Positions 19,696 to 29,779 of a DNA stretch of 64,000 bases are shown here, one piece after another (positions within the stretch are counted from its first letter, which is position 1; each line of letters starts with the position of its first letter). Position numbers and translations under genes: made by a program. Source of the DNA: Rhynchopus sp. YZ270_cl-10 (Eukaryota; Euglenozoa; Diplonemea; Diplonemida; Diplonemidae). The notes beneath the pieces were generated by a model, which did not search any database, was not told the DNA's origin, and saw nothing but the letters and a program-made list of their open reading frames with translations. Location: the NCBI GenBank assembly GCA_964035575.1, contig OZ037912.1:124001-188000 (forward strand), written 5' to 3'.

Positions 19696-19742
19696 GAAAA
19701 CTTGGTTGTTTTAGTGTAGACACCCGAAGATGAACTCCACTA
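19696..19742 (+). repeat. Dispersed stem-loop module, family 1, copy 1
   Basis: GAAAACTTGGTTG, then TTAGTGTAGACACCCG, then GATGAACTCCACTA, with T runs on both sides. It lies inside the hAT-like element, so this module is mobile or arrived later. Other copies are at 20317, 29658 (diverged), 34199, 35829 (half), 36022 and 55023, all in the same orientation. Confidence 0.65.
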
Positions 19743-19958
19743 TTTTTTTTTTTCCCCAAAAAAATCCAGAATTATGCGATGTCGCATAATTCGGTATATG
19801 GAGCTATTTCCCTGAAGATGAAAATTAGCACGTATGTCGCTCTCATGCGCACGCACAATGGGCTATATTCCGAATGACAGAACCCACACCTGATTCTTAT
19901 ACGAGAACAGACACGCATTCTATGGGCAATGTCCCACCATTAGGAACTACCCACAACT

Positions 19959-20074
19959 CCACCTGATTTTTACCCCGCGTAAAGCGCGTGTAGGACCGTA
20001 ATGGACCGTATCGCGGTTGTACGTGGCCTGAACGCGCCTATACGCGCCTTATTCGCGGGGTAAAAATCAGGTGG
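19959..20074. mobile_element. MITE, 116 bp, CCACCTGATT ends
   Basis: Terminal inverted repeat CCACCTGATTTTTACCCCGC at both ends. The 5-bp flank CAACT is duplicated on each side (19954-19958 and 20075-20079). There is no coding capacity. It is closely related in its ends to the element at 20940-21016. Confidence 0.75.
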
Positions 20075-20316
20075 CAACTGCTTCGAAACATAACACAACA
20101 TCTTCAAGAATGTTGTTTGACTGTAGACTACTATTACTAGATAGCAGCCACGCTTTTTCTTCTCAGGGATCCTTAAAAGACAGCAAATAGAGGAACCTTA
20201 AAGAAGACACTTTGATAGATGAATGTGCATCACGTTCAGACACATCTAAAAGAAGAATACGGAAATCGCACGGCAACGTGTCAAAGTAGGTAAAGAACGT
20301 AGCTTTTCTTTTGTTT

Positions 20317-20363
20317 GAAAACTTGGTTGTATTGGTGTAGACACCAAAGAATTAGCGACACTA
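20317..20363 (+). repeat. Dispersed stem-loop module, family 1, copy 2
   Basis: GAAAACTTGGTTGTATTGG, TGTAGACACC, then a changed loop and GACACTA, followed by a T run. The possible stem (TGGTGT against ACACTA) is retained with a G-U pair if the plus strand is the RNA. Confidence 0.6.
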
Positions 20364-20614
20364 TTTTTTTTTGTAAAGCAATTGGAAATGTGTCGGGAAA
20401 AAAAAGAAGTTGAAGAGTGAAGAGGGTATTGAGAAATATTCAATTTAATGAACTGCGTAAGCACAACAACAAAAACTTCAATAAAATAGATTCCTTTGTG
20501 GGGGTATTTTTTTTGTTTTCTCTCACGCACAAAAAAAAAAAAAAAAACTGAAAAAATGGTGCAGACTGCTGTGGCAGCTATACTAATTCAAGATACCATT
20601 TAAAAAAAAAACAT

Positions 20615-20720
20615 TACGCACACTACTTTGCGAACGGAAAGTATCACATCATTCACCCAACCGTGCTCCGCAACACCACCCAACAGCCCATGAGAGATAG
20701 TGTGTGTGGAAGCGTCAATG
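20615..20720 (+). repeat. Dispersed module, family 2, copy 1
   Basis: About 105 bp: TACGCACACTACTTTGCGAA, AAGTATCACATCATTCACCC, CACCCAACAG and TGTGTGTGGAAGCGTCAATG. It is shared with 39647-39742 and, on the other strand, 58581-58688. Conservation runs over the whole block but stops at A/T runs. It may be a small-RNA gene or a short interspersed element. Confidence 0.55.
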
Positions 20721-20784
20721 CAAAGCATAGAGAAAATAGCAGAGGGGTGAAAGGGGGCTGCGCATCGTGGGGGCAAAGAAGAAA

Positions 20785-20827
20785 GGTTTATAAGATGATC
20801 CTAAACCTCTTGTGCTTGGTCACCTTG
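20785..20827 (+). repeat. Dispersed module, family 3, copy 1
   Basis: GGTTTATAAGATGATCCTAA followed by ACCTCTTGTGCTTGGTCACC. A close match is at 39440-39484 and weaker ones are near 38756 and 10955. In both clear cases it lies near a family 2 module. Confidence 0.45.
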
Positions 20828-20939
20828 AAACAGAAACATAACCTTTGCAGCCGAACACGTTCAACGCAGAAAATCGAAACCTACATTGGAAAGAGGTGTA
20901 AGGGGTCTTGAATGTATTAGCGTGGACATCACGTAACAT

Positions 20940-21016
20940 CCACCTGATTGCTACCCCGCGTACAGGCCGCGTATACGGATCTATACCTGTCTGTACGCGG
21001 GGTAGCAATCAGGTGG
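20940..21016. mobile_element. MITE, 77 bp, CCACCTGATT ends
   Basis: Perfect terminal inverted repeat of about 26 bp beginning CCACCTGATTGCTACCCCGC. Flanks AACAT and AGCAT are an imperfect 5-bp duplication. It shares its end sequence with 19959-20074 but has a different, shorter middle. Confidence 0.7.
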
Positions 21017-21331
21017 AGCATGTAACAAAAATGTATTAAAAAAAACCCCCGATGCCTTTATCTCGTGTGTCGAAGGTAAGGTTACTCAAAAAGGGGAGAA
21101 AAACCCTCACGTAGAGAGAGAGAGAGAGGAAAAAGAAGAAAACAGAGAGGGGAGAAAAATATGGGGTGTTGATTCCAGCCTTTTTTGTGGGGGTTTTGGT
21201 TCCTATTCGTTCCCACAAAAGGTTATTTTTTTTTTTTTTTTTGAAAAAACATAGGGTGAAAACGATCGTTTTTTTTTTTTTTTTTTTTTTACGAATCTGG
21301 GAAAAAGTGATCGGTCTTTTTTTTTTTTTTT

Positions 21332-23109
21332 GTTTTCGTAACGCCTACCTCTTTAACCTTTTGTTTGCTTGATTGAGCTTACCGAATCGCTCAACTGCGA
21401 TGGGAAAAATCGTGCGTGTTTTGATCTCGTCACTGAAATTCTTTCAGATGAAATTTCGAGATCTGAACCGCTACGATAATTTGAGAAATCCAGAAAGCTT
21501 CAGAGATAATGAAATCCCCAGGGTGGGCGCGAAAACATAATCATATAAGGTAATGAAGCTGGTTATCCATGAAATGTTTGAATCTAGAGAACCTTGACAC
21601 ATCGAACAGCGTGTCCCGCCGGCCCTAATCCGTATGAGCGCAGTTGGGGGGGGGGACCTCCGTGAGAATGTCCTGCAGAGGACTCTTCACTGCTCCGGAG
21701 CAGGAAGACGTCCGACAGTACATAGCGAACCTGGAGCCGTGAAGAGATGGATTTCGATAGCCACGTGACCAATATAAACTTGCGGCACTTCAAGGAACTA
21801 CTGTGGTCATGGCAAACTCAGCCAGGGCCGCAATCCTGTTCAAGGGTTCGTACCTGCCAGCGTCTGCGAACCTCTCAAGACGTGATATAGACAGAGAGTT
21901 GTTCGTTTTCTATGAGACCTGTCCAAAGGCAAGTAAATACGACGCATGCGACAGCTCACCGTAGTCCTTTCACGTATTGGTGAGCCTCTTTCCAAAGAAG
22001 CAGCCACAACCCTGCGCCTCTTCGCCATACCGTTTATCCAAGATCGCAGACAATGCCTATCTAAACCCTCTGGCGATACATTGCCCTTGCACGTCGTAGA
22101 TGTGGTCGATCCGCAAACTTGAAGTGACGCATCTCGGGGAGGAGCGCAAGCCTACCGTCAGTAAGCAGCTAGTACACATAGCCTCGATGCAGCGCACTTC
22201 CTGGTAGATCGTGATAAGGACGGCCCGCTCAGTGGTGGCAGCGATGTACAGCACAAATCCCTACAACCGACTGCCACACATTCCCAAGCTACGGCGGAAA
22301 AAGTGCCTGTCTCTTATCCATGCACCCTAGATGAACGCGCCATCTCTACAGCAGCAGCAGCGTCCTACACCTTCAGCGACATGTAGAATCGTGCACACGG
22401 ATCCGCTTCTCTTTGAGACGCTCCGCGCTGAAGACACCCGCAGGGCAGCCAATCGTAGCGAAAACTGCGGTGTGCACCTTCAGCTCCTCGCGATGACGAC
22501 CAGCCGTAAACGAGGATGGACAACGCGGTGTACATCGTCACCATGAATACGCCCAGTGTGAACTACCTCTACGGGGCCAAACGGAGGTCTCCATCCAGAC
22601 AGTCTGGCGCCCATCCAGCAGGTCAGCTAGTCAGTGTAGGCCAGGTGAAGAGGAAGACTTCTCCATGGAAGCAAGCGTAGTCGACAAAGTATATCACGCG
22701 CGTTCACTAGCTAGGTCAGCCGAGGAATGGGAGGATCCACGCGAAGACCACTCCGAAGTGCGGGAGGGAATGTGCGGTACCGTGATGGCAGATAAGGAGA
22801 GGGCAGACACCACGAAATTACCCGGGAAGGATGTGCCCGTCAACGAAGGCAACGCAGGCGTATCTGCACCACGAGAGTGCAGCGAAGAGAAACGTGAACC
22901 ATGATACCGTAGAGAGTTACTCAGGTGTGGGTGGGCGGGAGAAATTTTTAAATGTCATGGTCACGTTTTGCATAACATTGTAATCATATCACATGATTTG
23001 TGAGTCGGTTGCAGAAATCATCTCTCATGATTTCTGAATCGGTTGCAGAGTTGGCTAGCCGAAAACAAAAAGGCTGATATTTGGTTACACAAAATATAAT
23101 CCTTCTTTT
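21332..23109. mobile_element. Cassette 1: shared 189-bp left end, unique 1.4-kb cargo, shared 171-bp right end
   Basis: The left end (21332-21520, starting GTTTTCGTAACGCCTACCTC) appears base-for-base the same as 23110-23298. The right end (22939-23109, starting GAGAAATTTTTAAATGTCAT and finishing ATAATCCTTCTTTT) appears the same as 26484-26654. The cargo (21521-22938) lacks the long A/T runs of the surroundings and shows no long open frame I recognise; the longest is a 79-codon hydrophilic plus-strand frame at 22665-22904. The ends are not inverted repeats of each other. The family is unknown. Confidence 0.7.
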
Positions 23110-23479
23110 GTTTTCGTAACGCCTACCTCTTTAACCTTTTGTTTGCTTGATTGAGCTTACCGAATCGCTCAACTGCGATGGGAAAAATCGTGCGTGTTTT
23201 GATCTCGTCACTGAAATTCTTTCAGATGAAATTTCGAGATCTGAACCGCTACGATAATTTGAGAAATCCAGAAAGCTTCAGAGATAATGAAATCCCCAAC
23301 GCAGATCTCTGGCTTTCATATCCCAACGCAGGTGAGGAGTTCATCGGAAGGACGAGAACGACGGAGCAATGATGTCAGGGAGTCAGAAGAAGCAGCGGTA
23401 TACGAGGGAGAAATCCGCACGGCAAGGGTCCGCGGCGTCCGTAACATAGGTATCCAGCGTGTCGCACACGGACTCACGC

Positions 23480-24850
23480 AGCAGGTCTGTATCGTGCCAT
23501 ACGCATAAAAACACACACTCACAGGAGGCTACCACCGCCGTCGCGCACACTGAGAAGCATCGTTGAACCACGAATCCTCTGCTAGCAGACTTCTTGTTCG
23601 TCACGCAGAAGGCGATCGGCATAGAAGGAACCTTGCCCAGCGTCAGGTTCATGAAGTGCCTTCACCGGCCCGCCCACAAGCGACCACAACCTCATTGCCG
23701 TTGTCAGACCGGAAAGTACGGAAGACTAAGCGGCGCCTCGCAATCCCACACACAGACACGACATCGGCACGGAGCCTCAACTAAGCGGCAAAAACACGGA
23801 GGCTCCTACCACATCGCCGCAATGTCCGTGCTGCCACCATACACAAGCAGGATCGCTCTGGCGTCCAGGCGCGGCACTGAGCCACGCCGAAGCGTCGCAA
23901 GACATACCGGAAAGGCGAACTGGCAGGGGCAGGAACAGCAACATATCATAGACACCCAACACCAGGTAGACAGCCCCCAAGAAGGAGGAGCATCCTGTCA
24001 CAAGAACCCAGAGAACTCAGACTTGGACAGAGTTCATAGCACACACAGGCAGCTCGGCGAATAGAGAGAAATTCTTCTGAATCTCAAGCCACCCAGACAC
24101 TCTTGGCTCGGCGAGGGTTCTACTCGCACAGATGGAAAAACAACTATGTGGAAGTTAAATACTCAAATAACCAAGACTCTCTTGGTTCGGACAGGGTCAC
24201 ACACCAACAGTCAGTCGGACGAACTGAGAGGAAGAATCCGAAGATACTACACGACTCACAAACCATTCGGAAAACACTGCGTGGCTCAGATCAATGAAAC
24301 GTGAAATGCAAAGAACTAGCGGCAGTGTGTCATTAAAGATCATAAGATGGACGCAAGCCTCACACGCCTAGCCACCTACGACACAAGAGATCACACAACA
24401 CTTAGACTCCTCAGACCCGACAGACGCAAAGGGGTACCGGAGAGAACGAGGCGAACAAGACGAGGCATAGTGGGAAGAGGAATAGATTGAAGACACCATC
24501 ACAAATCAAGCAGATCCTATTACACACGAACTCACGTAGCGGTATGCGTCGAGCCACACACAGGGAACATCGTACGCATAGTCGGCTATCACTGCCATCG
24601 CCACACTGAGAGGCGTCGTTGAAACCACCACCTGCTTCGCAGACAAGTACGGCCCGTAGAAGATGCACGGCACAGAAGGATCCTGCCCAGCATCAGGTTC
24701 ATGCAGTGCCCTCACCGGCTCACTCACAAGCGACCACAGCCTCGTCAACCCGGAAACTGCGGAAGTCCAAGCGGCCATAATCCCGAACACAGACACACCA
24801 CCGGCACGTAGCCTCAACTGAGCGTCGTGTCCGTACATCCACTGCGTAAG
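23480..24850 (-). repeat. Diverged internal duplication in cassette 2
   Basis: The segment near 23480-23780 matches 24540-24850, including ACTGAGA, AGCATCAGGTTCATG/AGCGTCAGGTTCATG, CCCACAAGCGACCACA and ACAGACACGACAT/ACAGACACACCA. The spacing is about 1.05 kb. Short minus-strand frames in both copies carry related residues, suggesting decayed coding sequence of unknown function. Confidence 0.5.
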
Positions 24851-25434
24851 GTGCCTGGCCTCGTACCGGTCGATGCCTCCATACATCACTCTTGGCTGAC
24901 GCAGAAAGATCCCAGCGGCACTACAGCACCTACAGCATCGCACTGGTGCTCGTCGCACGGGTGCACAGCACAGATGGAGCCGTACTTGGGGAAGGCGCAC
25001 TCGGGGCAGCAGACGCATGCGTGTTGGGTACAGCAGGGGCAGACGTCGTATTCCGTAGCCGGGTCGCGGGTGGTAGCGCAGCAGGATCCTCCACGTGCGT
25101 GGGTACGAAGATGCGCTGTTCCAGCCAAGGTATCGCACACCACATAGACACCTCAGACCCGACAGATGCAACAGAGACAGGAAAGAACTCGGCGAACAAG
25201 ACAGGCAAGGGAAGAAGAGGACTGAAGGTAGAAGACATACTCATGACCACACACCCAGACGACCAAGAACCGCAAGGGGGACAGGCAGACCTGATCACCA
25301 CGGTAGGAAAGGGTATACGACACACACAGAGGATAGAGGTACCACGGGCAGGACCGACCACACGGACAGAGTACAGAACGCATCGGCGCATGGTCAAGGA
25401 CCGGCCCCCGAGAAACACACAGATCTTCAACGTT

Positions 25435-25803
25435 ACACCTATGGATAGGCGGCGGGACTTATTTATACCAACGCTACACCTATGGATAGGCGGCGGGACT
25501 TATTTATACCAACGCTACACCTATGGATAGGCGGCGGGACTTATTTATACCAACGCTACACCTATGGATAGGCGGCGGGACTTATTTATACCAACGCTAC
25601 ACCTATGGATAGGCGGCGGGACTTATTTATACCAACGCTACACCTATGGATAGGCGGCGGGAATTATTTATACCAACGCTACACCTATGGATAGGCGGCG
25701 GGACTTATTTATACCAACGCTACACCTATGGATAGGCGGCGGGACTTATTTATACCAACGCTACACCTATGGATAGGCGGCGGGAATTATTTATACCAAC
25801 GCT
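25435..25803. repeat. Nine tandem copies of a 41-bp unit
   Basis: The unit contains ACACCTATGGATAGGCGGCG and GGACTTATTTATACCAACGC. Two copies carry GGAATTATT instead of GGACTTATT. Each unit holds a TATTTATA box and a CCTATGGATAGG near-palindrome, so the array offers regularly spaced protein-binding sites; no function is shown. Confidence 0.9.
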
Positions 25804-26654
25804 ACCCGATACACACCACGTAACTAAGAGTAGGTACTCGAGAACTAAGCAGGCAGACAGACGCGCAAGGAAGAGCCCACCGGCAGGGAACAGTAGGTAC
25901 TCGATGAAGCACTCATGAAAGGAAGGAGCTCGAGTACCCATATCTATTTACCAGATGAGAGATACATACCACAGACACCTCAGACACAACAATTACGGAG
26001 AAGATGAGGCAAGCAAGACGACATAGAAGAGGAGGAGACGGGAGACACACAACACAGGGCACATAGAATCAGTCTGCAGAGGTTAACAAGATAAACACAA
26101 GCCACACGTGTGTAGGCACCACCACAGCAAAGAAACACACAACACACAAAAACCCGTCACAGCCAGAAGAAGTCGTAGCACCCATGTCAAGGCACTCGTG
26201 AACCGCACCTGCGGTCAGAAAAACTGTTAGGAACCGTCTGATAAGGAAGACACCCATCAGGCAGCACACGTGCCATGACTCGGCAATAGAACCCCAATCA
26301 CACAGATAACTCAAACCAGAACACGCGCAGCAGACACCGGAGGAACAAAGCGAAGAGGATGGGGTGGGAGACGCCCAACCGCGAAATGGGAGGGGGGAGG
26401 CTTTCTTTCTTTCCTTGAGGAAGAGGGGAGGGGGGTTGACTAGTCTCTACCACCTAGGCAAACCGTAGGATATACAAAACAGTGAGAAATTTTTAAATGT
26501 CATGGTCACGTTTTGCATAACATTGTAATCATATCACATGATTTGTGAGTCGGTTGCAGAAATCATCTCTCATGATTTCTGAATCGGTTGCAGAGTTGGC
26601 TAGCCGAAAACAAAAAGGCTGATATTTGGTTACACAAAATATAATCCTTCTTTT

Positions 26655-27718
26655 TTTTTTCACGATCGTGAAGAACAAAAAAACGATCGTTTTTTTTTTT
26701 TTTTTTTCTTCACGATCGTGAAAAAAAAGCACCTTTTTCTTCACGATCGTGAAGGAAAAAAAAAACGATCGTTTTTTTTTTCCCATATTATGTCGTTGAT
26801 CGCTGGCCCACACCAGGGAGGGAGCCCCCACAGGTGCCCACAACCCCCCTGAAATCGGCCGAGAGTAACTTTTAGCGGTGTTTTGACGTAAAATGTCACC
26901 TTTTTTGCCATTTTTGGGGTGTACTTTTCTGGAACAAAATTCGCAAAACCCGAAATACGAATCGTAAAAAATCGCGACATTCTATGACATGCGTATACCA
27001 TGAAGCAGCACGTCACGGCATGGCATGTAACATGCACATGTAATATCGCCAAAAACCTAGTCGTAGTAACATCATCACTGTGCAAACCCCTGTCCATCCA
27101 ATACAATTCACACTCTTTGTGGGTGGTCTTGTTGCCTTTTTGCCACAGTAATTTTTGGCCCGGCAGGCATGCTCTTGAAGCATGGCAATTTAGTGTGTGG
27201 GCAGGGTGTTGTTTTGTTCTGAATTCCCTTTGTTATAATATCTATCCAATCGCGAGTGGTTGTATGTGTATCGTGAGACACTCTTTTTAACCCTTTACGG
27301 ACCAAGAGGACATTTATGCCCATTGTGGCGGGGGATGCGGTTCAACACCAGGCCAAGTTGGCCAAAAGCCCCAACTTTTGTACTGTCCAACCTCTGTACA
27401 ATTACGGTATATTTCGTTGGCTGGTGGTCTGAAGAGTGATCTGACCATATTCTCCAGGTATAACAAATGCTCAAATAATGCATTGGCGAAGGAATTTTGC
27501 ACTTTTGACCATCACACATTACTTGTATTTTTACCGGTTTTTTAATGAGTACAACCTATGTCAGAGCACGCTGTCCACAGATTTTAGAATTTGGGGGGGT
27601 CACGCAAGGATGATACGCCTGTATTTTTTTTTTTTTTTTTGGTATTTTTTGAGCTGAGATTTTCAAAAAAAACCAAAAATACCAGGGTCAACCGCTGTGA
27701 TGCTCATTGTTTAGAACA
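26655..27718. other. Palindrome cluster and decayed transposon sequence
   Basis: At 26660-26785 there are three copies of TTCACGATCGTGAA and two of AACGATCGTT between T runs. At about 26950-27260 the minus strand resembles the interior of the element at 55843-57771 and may encode a piggyBac-like C-terminal zinc ribbon. At 27287 TTAACCCTTTACGG looks like a piggyBac-type end with its TTAA site. No intact gene is present. Confidence 0.4.
26950..27260 (-). pseudogene. Possible piggyBac-like transposase C-terminal remnant
   Basis: The DNA is similar to 56930-57060 (GGTGGTCTTGTTGCCTTTT, GGCATGCTCTTGAA). Minus-strand translation gives RAKNYCGKKATRPPTK followed by Cys residues, which could be the Cys-rich tail of piggyBac transposases. 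The match is short and by eye only; another DNA transposon family is possible. Confidence 0.3.
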
Positions 27719-28105
27719 CAGGGCTATTTCTAAATATGGGGTCCGGAGACCAAAATCCAATCCGGGACACAATTTTGGCAGATTTATTTTGGGCCAAAAA
27801 CGTCTTTATTTACATTTGGGATTCGCCCGTGCAGTGGTGGGGTCAATCTCGAAAATTGGATTTTTTGACCACTTAAATTTTGGGAAATATGAGCCCGGTC
27901 ACTTATACGTGGGCCCATTTTCGGCTAAAATTTTCCTCAAAATCCGGGTTTGTAAAATTGACCCTTCTGTGAAGGAAGGTTGTGGAAAAGGGTCCTTATT
28001 TGCATTTTTGGAAGCCGCCCGTGCAGTGGTGGGGTCAATTTGCAGAATTGGGCAAGTTCTTGCAAGACAACGGGTAATGTTTGATCTAAGGAGGGAAGGG
28101 GAGCG
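27719..28105. mobile_element. Truncated hAT-like element end
   Basis: It starts CAGGGCTATTTCTAAATATG, close to the terminal sequence of the complete element at 29780. It contains two copies of GCCCGTGCAGTGGTGGGGTC (27827 and 28017), whose reverse complement type recurs three times in 29780-30858 (GACCCCACCAC). No matching right end or target duplication is visible, so it appears truncated near 28105. Confidence 0.5.
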
Positions 28106-28149
28106 TTTGTAGCTCACACAGCACCCCAAACCCTGGCCTCTCTGTCCAC

Positions 28150-28330
28150 AGCTCTTCCCCTGAGTTCCATTTGTGCCTCAACATGCTGAGCGCATCTTCA
28201 GTACGATGGGTGGATGAGCGAGAAGAGGCGCAACTGGCTAGTTGCACCAAAGCTGCACAAGCTTGTGGTCGTAGCACGCAGTTTGCGCGAGAGCAAGCCG
28301 CCACAAGAGAATGGTTGGTGGGATGAGGAG
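28150..28330 (+). pseudogene. hAT transposase C-terminal dimerisation segment, decayed
   Basis: The plus strand reads LPLSSICAST, a stop, then KRRNWLVAPKLHKLVVVARS and LRES. This matches the hAT C-terminal pattern P-x-S-S-x-x-S/E-R ... K-R-N-R-L-x-P-x-x-x-x-K-L-V-x-x-x-x-x-L-R. An in-frame stop and the lack of a catalytic region show that it is a remnant. It lies next to hAT-like terminal sequence at 27719, consistent with one decayed element. Confidence 0.5.
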
Positions 28331-29736
28331 AAGCTGGTGCAGGAGGAGAAGGAGCGTGCGGGAGCTATATTGACTGCGACGCGACAGCTGAGGACCCCAA
28401 GGTTGATGATGATGCTGAGCATCACGACTCTGACATCAGTGAAGGCTCTTGGGACTAAACGCATACAGTCTTGTCCGTACCCATTTCTCCCACACAAGTC
28501 ACCACCCCCTTGTGACTTGCCTGTAACAGTGGAAACGTTTCCCTCCCAGCCGCAAACCCGTTCAGTGTATCGTGAGCCACTGCAGTGACCCACTCACGCT
28601 CGACCCTGTCCCTCCTTGTAAACAGTTCGCCTTCTCCTACGTTGTGCTGAGGAAAACCAAAAAACATGCTCAAAAATGATGTGGGCACGGGGGTCAGACT
28701 CCACTTCTGACCACCTAAAATTAGGTCATACACGTGTTATACCCCAAACTGACCAAGAAATTTTCCCAGTGTTCGATGGTGATCGAATTAAATCGGTGGT
28801 AAAAAGTGAAAAATGGGGCATGCCAGGCCCACGTCAATCAGCCTAAAAATGTTGCAACTTTAAACGCGCATCTCTCCCGTACACCAATACACACTTTTTA
28901 ACACATACAGTACAGCAAGGGAAAACCAAGGGATTTTACCCTGTGTTCTCCTTGTTACGGCTGCACTAACCTAATCATCAAAACTGCTCGATTTTGGCTT
29001 TATCTAAAAGATCGACATCAATTCTTACGAAATATAATTTATTTTACGATTTTGAGTAGAATTCTGTTTGCAGGGCGAAGTCACGAGGCAGGGGGTGATT
29101 TTGGGGGTGAGCGCCAAAAAAAGTCGTTTTCCTAGGGTTGACCCACCTCCCTCCAGCATCCAACGATATGACATTTTCACGAAAGTTGTCGATTCTTGCC
29201 TTATTCTTGTCACACAGAAAAAAAATGTCTTTACGAAAATGAGTAGAACCCCATTACCCCTACCAACGTGTGGCATTCGTGCGCCACTATAGTGGCACTT
29301 GCTATGGGTAAAAACGGTTTTCTGGTTTTAGTGCCTCGCTGGCGACATCCGTTGGGGGGGATTCTGGTGTGAGAATGTTCTCGATTTTTGCTTTATTTGA
29401 AAGATTCGCCACAAAATCGTTTCAAGGAAAAGAGTCGGTCAAAAAAGTCCAAGTAGAACCCAGAAACTCTCCCTTGCCACCCATTTCACGCCCATGCCCC
29501 TTGTACTACTAGGGGAAAAAAAAAAAACGATCGTGAAAAAAAAAAACGATCGTGAAAAAAAAAAAAAAAAATGTCAAGATCTTGAAAAAAAGTTCAAGAT
29601 CTTGAAAAAAACCGTCACGATCGTTCTCACACTATGAAAAAAAGTTTGCTTTTTTTTGAAAAGCTTGGTTATATTATCACGAAGAATGAGCACTACTTTT
29701 CTTTTTGAACATTTTGTTTTCAAACAGCAAAGAAAA

Positions 29737-29770
<34 letters not shown>

Positions 29771-29779
29771 GATCAGTGA
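28331..29779. other. Intergenic, repeat-derived DNA
   Basis: No gene is supported. At 29517-29640 a second palindrome cluster holds ACGATCGT and two TTCAAGATCTTGAA-type sites (AAGATCTTGA) between A runs. A diverged family 1 module (GAAAAGCTTGGTTATATTAT ... GAGCACTAC) lies at 29658-29696. An A run of about 35 bases precedes the hAT-like element. Confidence 0.5.

Larger units (their letters stand above)
18169..19814. mobile_element. hAT-like DNA transposon, non-autonomous, with 8-bp target duplication
   Basis: The ends are inverted: CAGGGAAATAGCTTGG on the left and, read from the right, CAGGGAAATAGCTCCA, both followed about 20 bp later by AATTATGCGA. The 8 bp on each side are identical, AAGATGAA (18161-18168 and 19815-19822). 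The CAGGG end and 8-bp duplication are hAT superfamily hallmarks. Inside is a direct repeat of about 150 bp (18366-18525 and 19215-19375) containing GCGGAGCAAAAAA and GGCGCCGCAGGC. A family 1 stem-loop module at 19696-19742 appears to have been inserted. No intact transposase is present. Confidence 0.8.
19815..21331. other. Intergenic region with two MITEs and several conserved modules
   Basis: No gene is supported. It contains two short TIR elements (19959-20074 and 20940-21016), a family 1 stem-loop (20317-20363), a family 2 module (20615-20720) and a family 3 module (20785-20827), separated by long A or T runs. A GA microsatellite lies near 21115-21130. Confidence 0.6.
23110..26654. mobile_element. 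Cassette 2: same ends, unrelated 3.2-kb cargo, directly abutting cassette 1
   Basis: It begins at the base after cassette 1 ends. The ends match cassette 1, but the cargo (23299-26483) does not. The cargo contains an internal diverged duplication (about 23480-23780 against 24540-24850) and nine 41-bp tandem units. On the minus strand a short Cys-rich stretch near 24930-25100 (CPCCTQHACVCCPECAFP) resembles a zinc-binding site, but the frames are short and I cannot assign a protein family. The base composition, without homopolymers, sets the cargo apart from flanking DNA. Confidence 0.65.

Noticed and set aside
21332-26654. An LTR-type retroelement bounded by direct repeats
   Set aside because: The repeats are arranged left-cargo-right-left-cargo-right, not as one repeat at both ends of one body, and no reverse transcriptase, integrase or capsid-like frame is seen.
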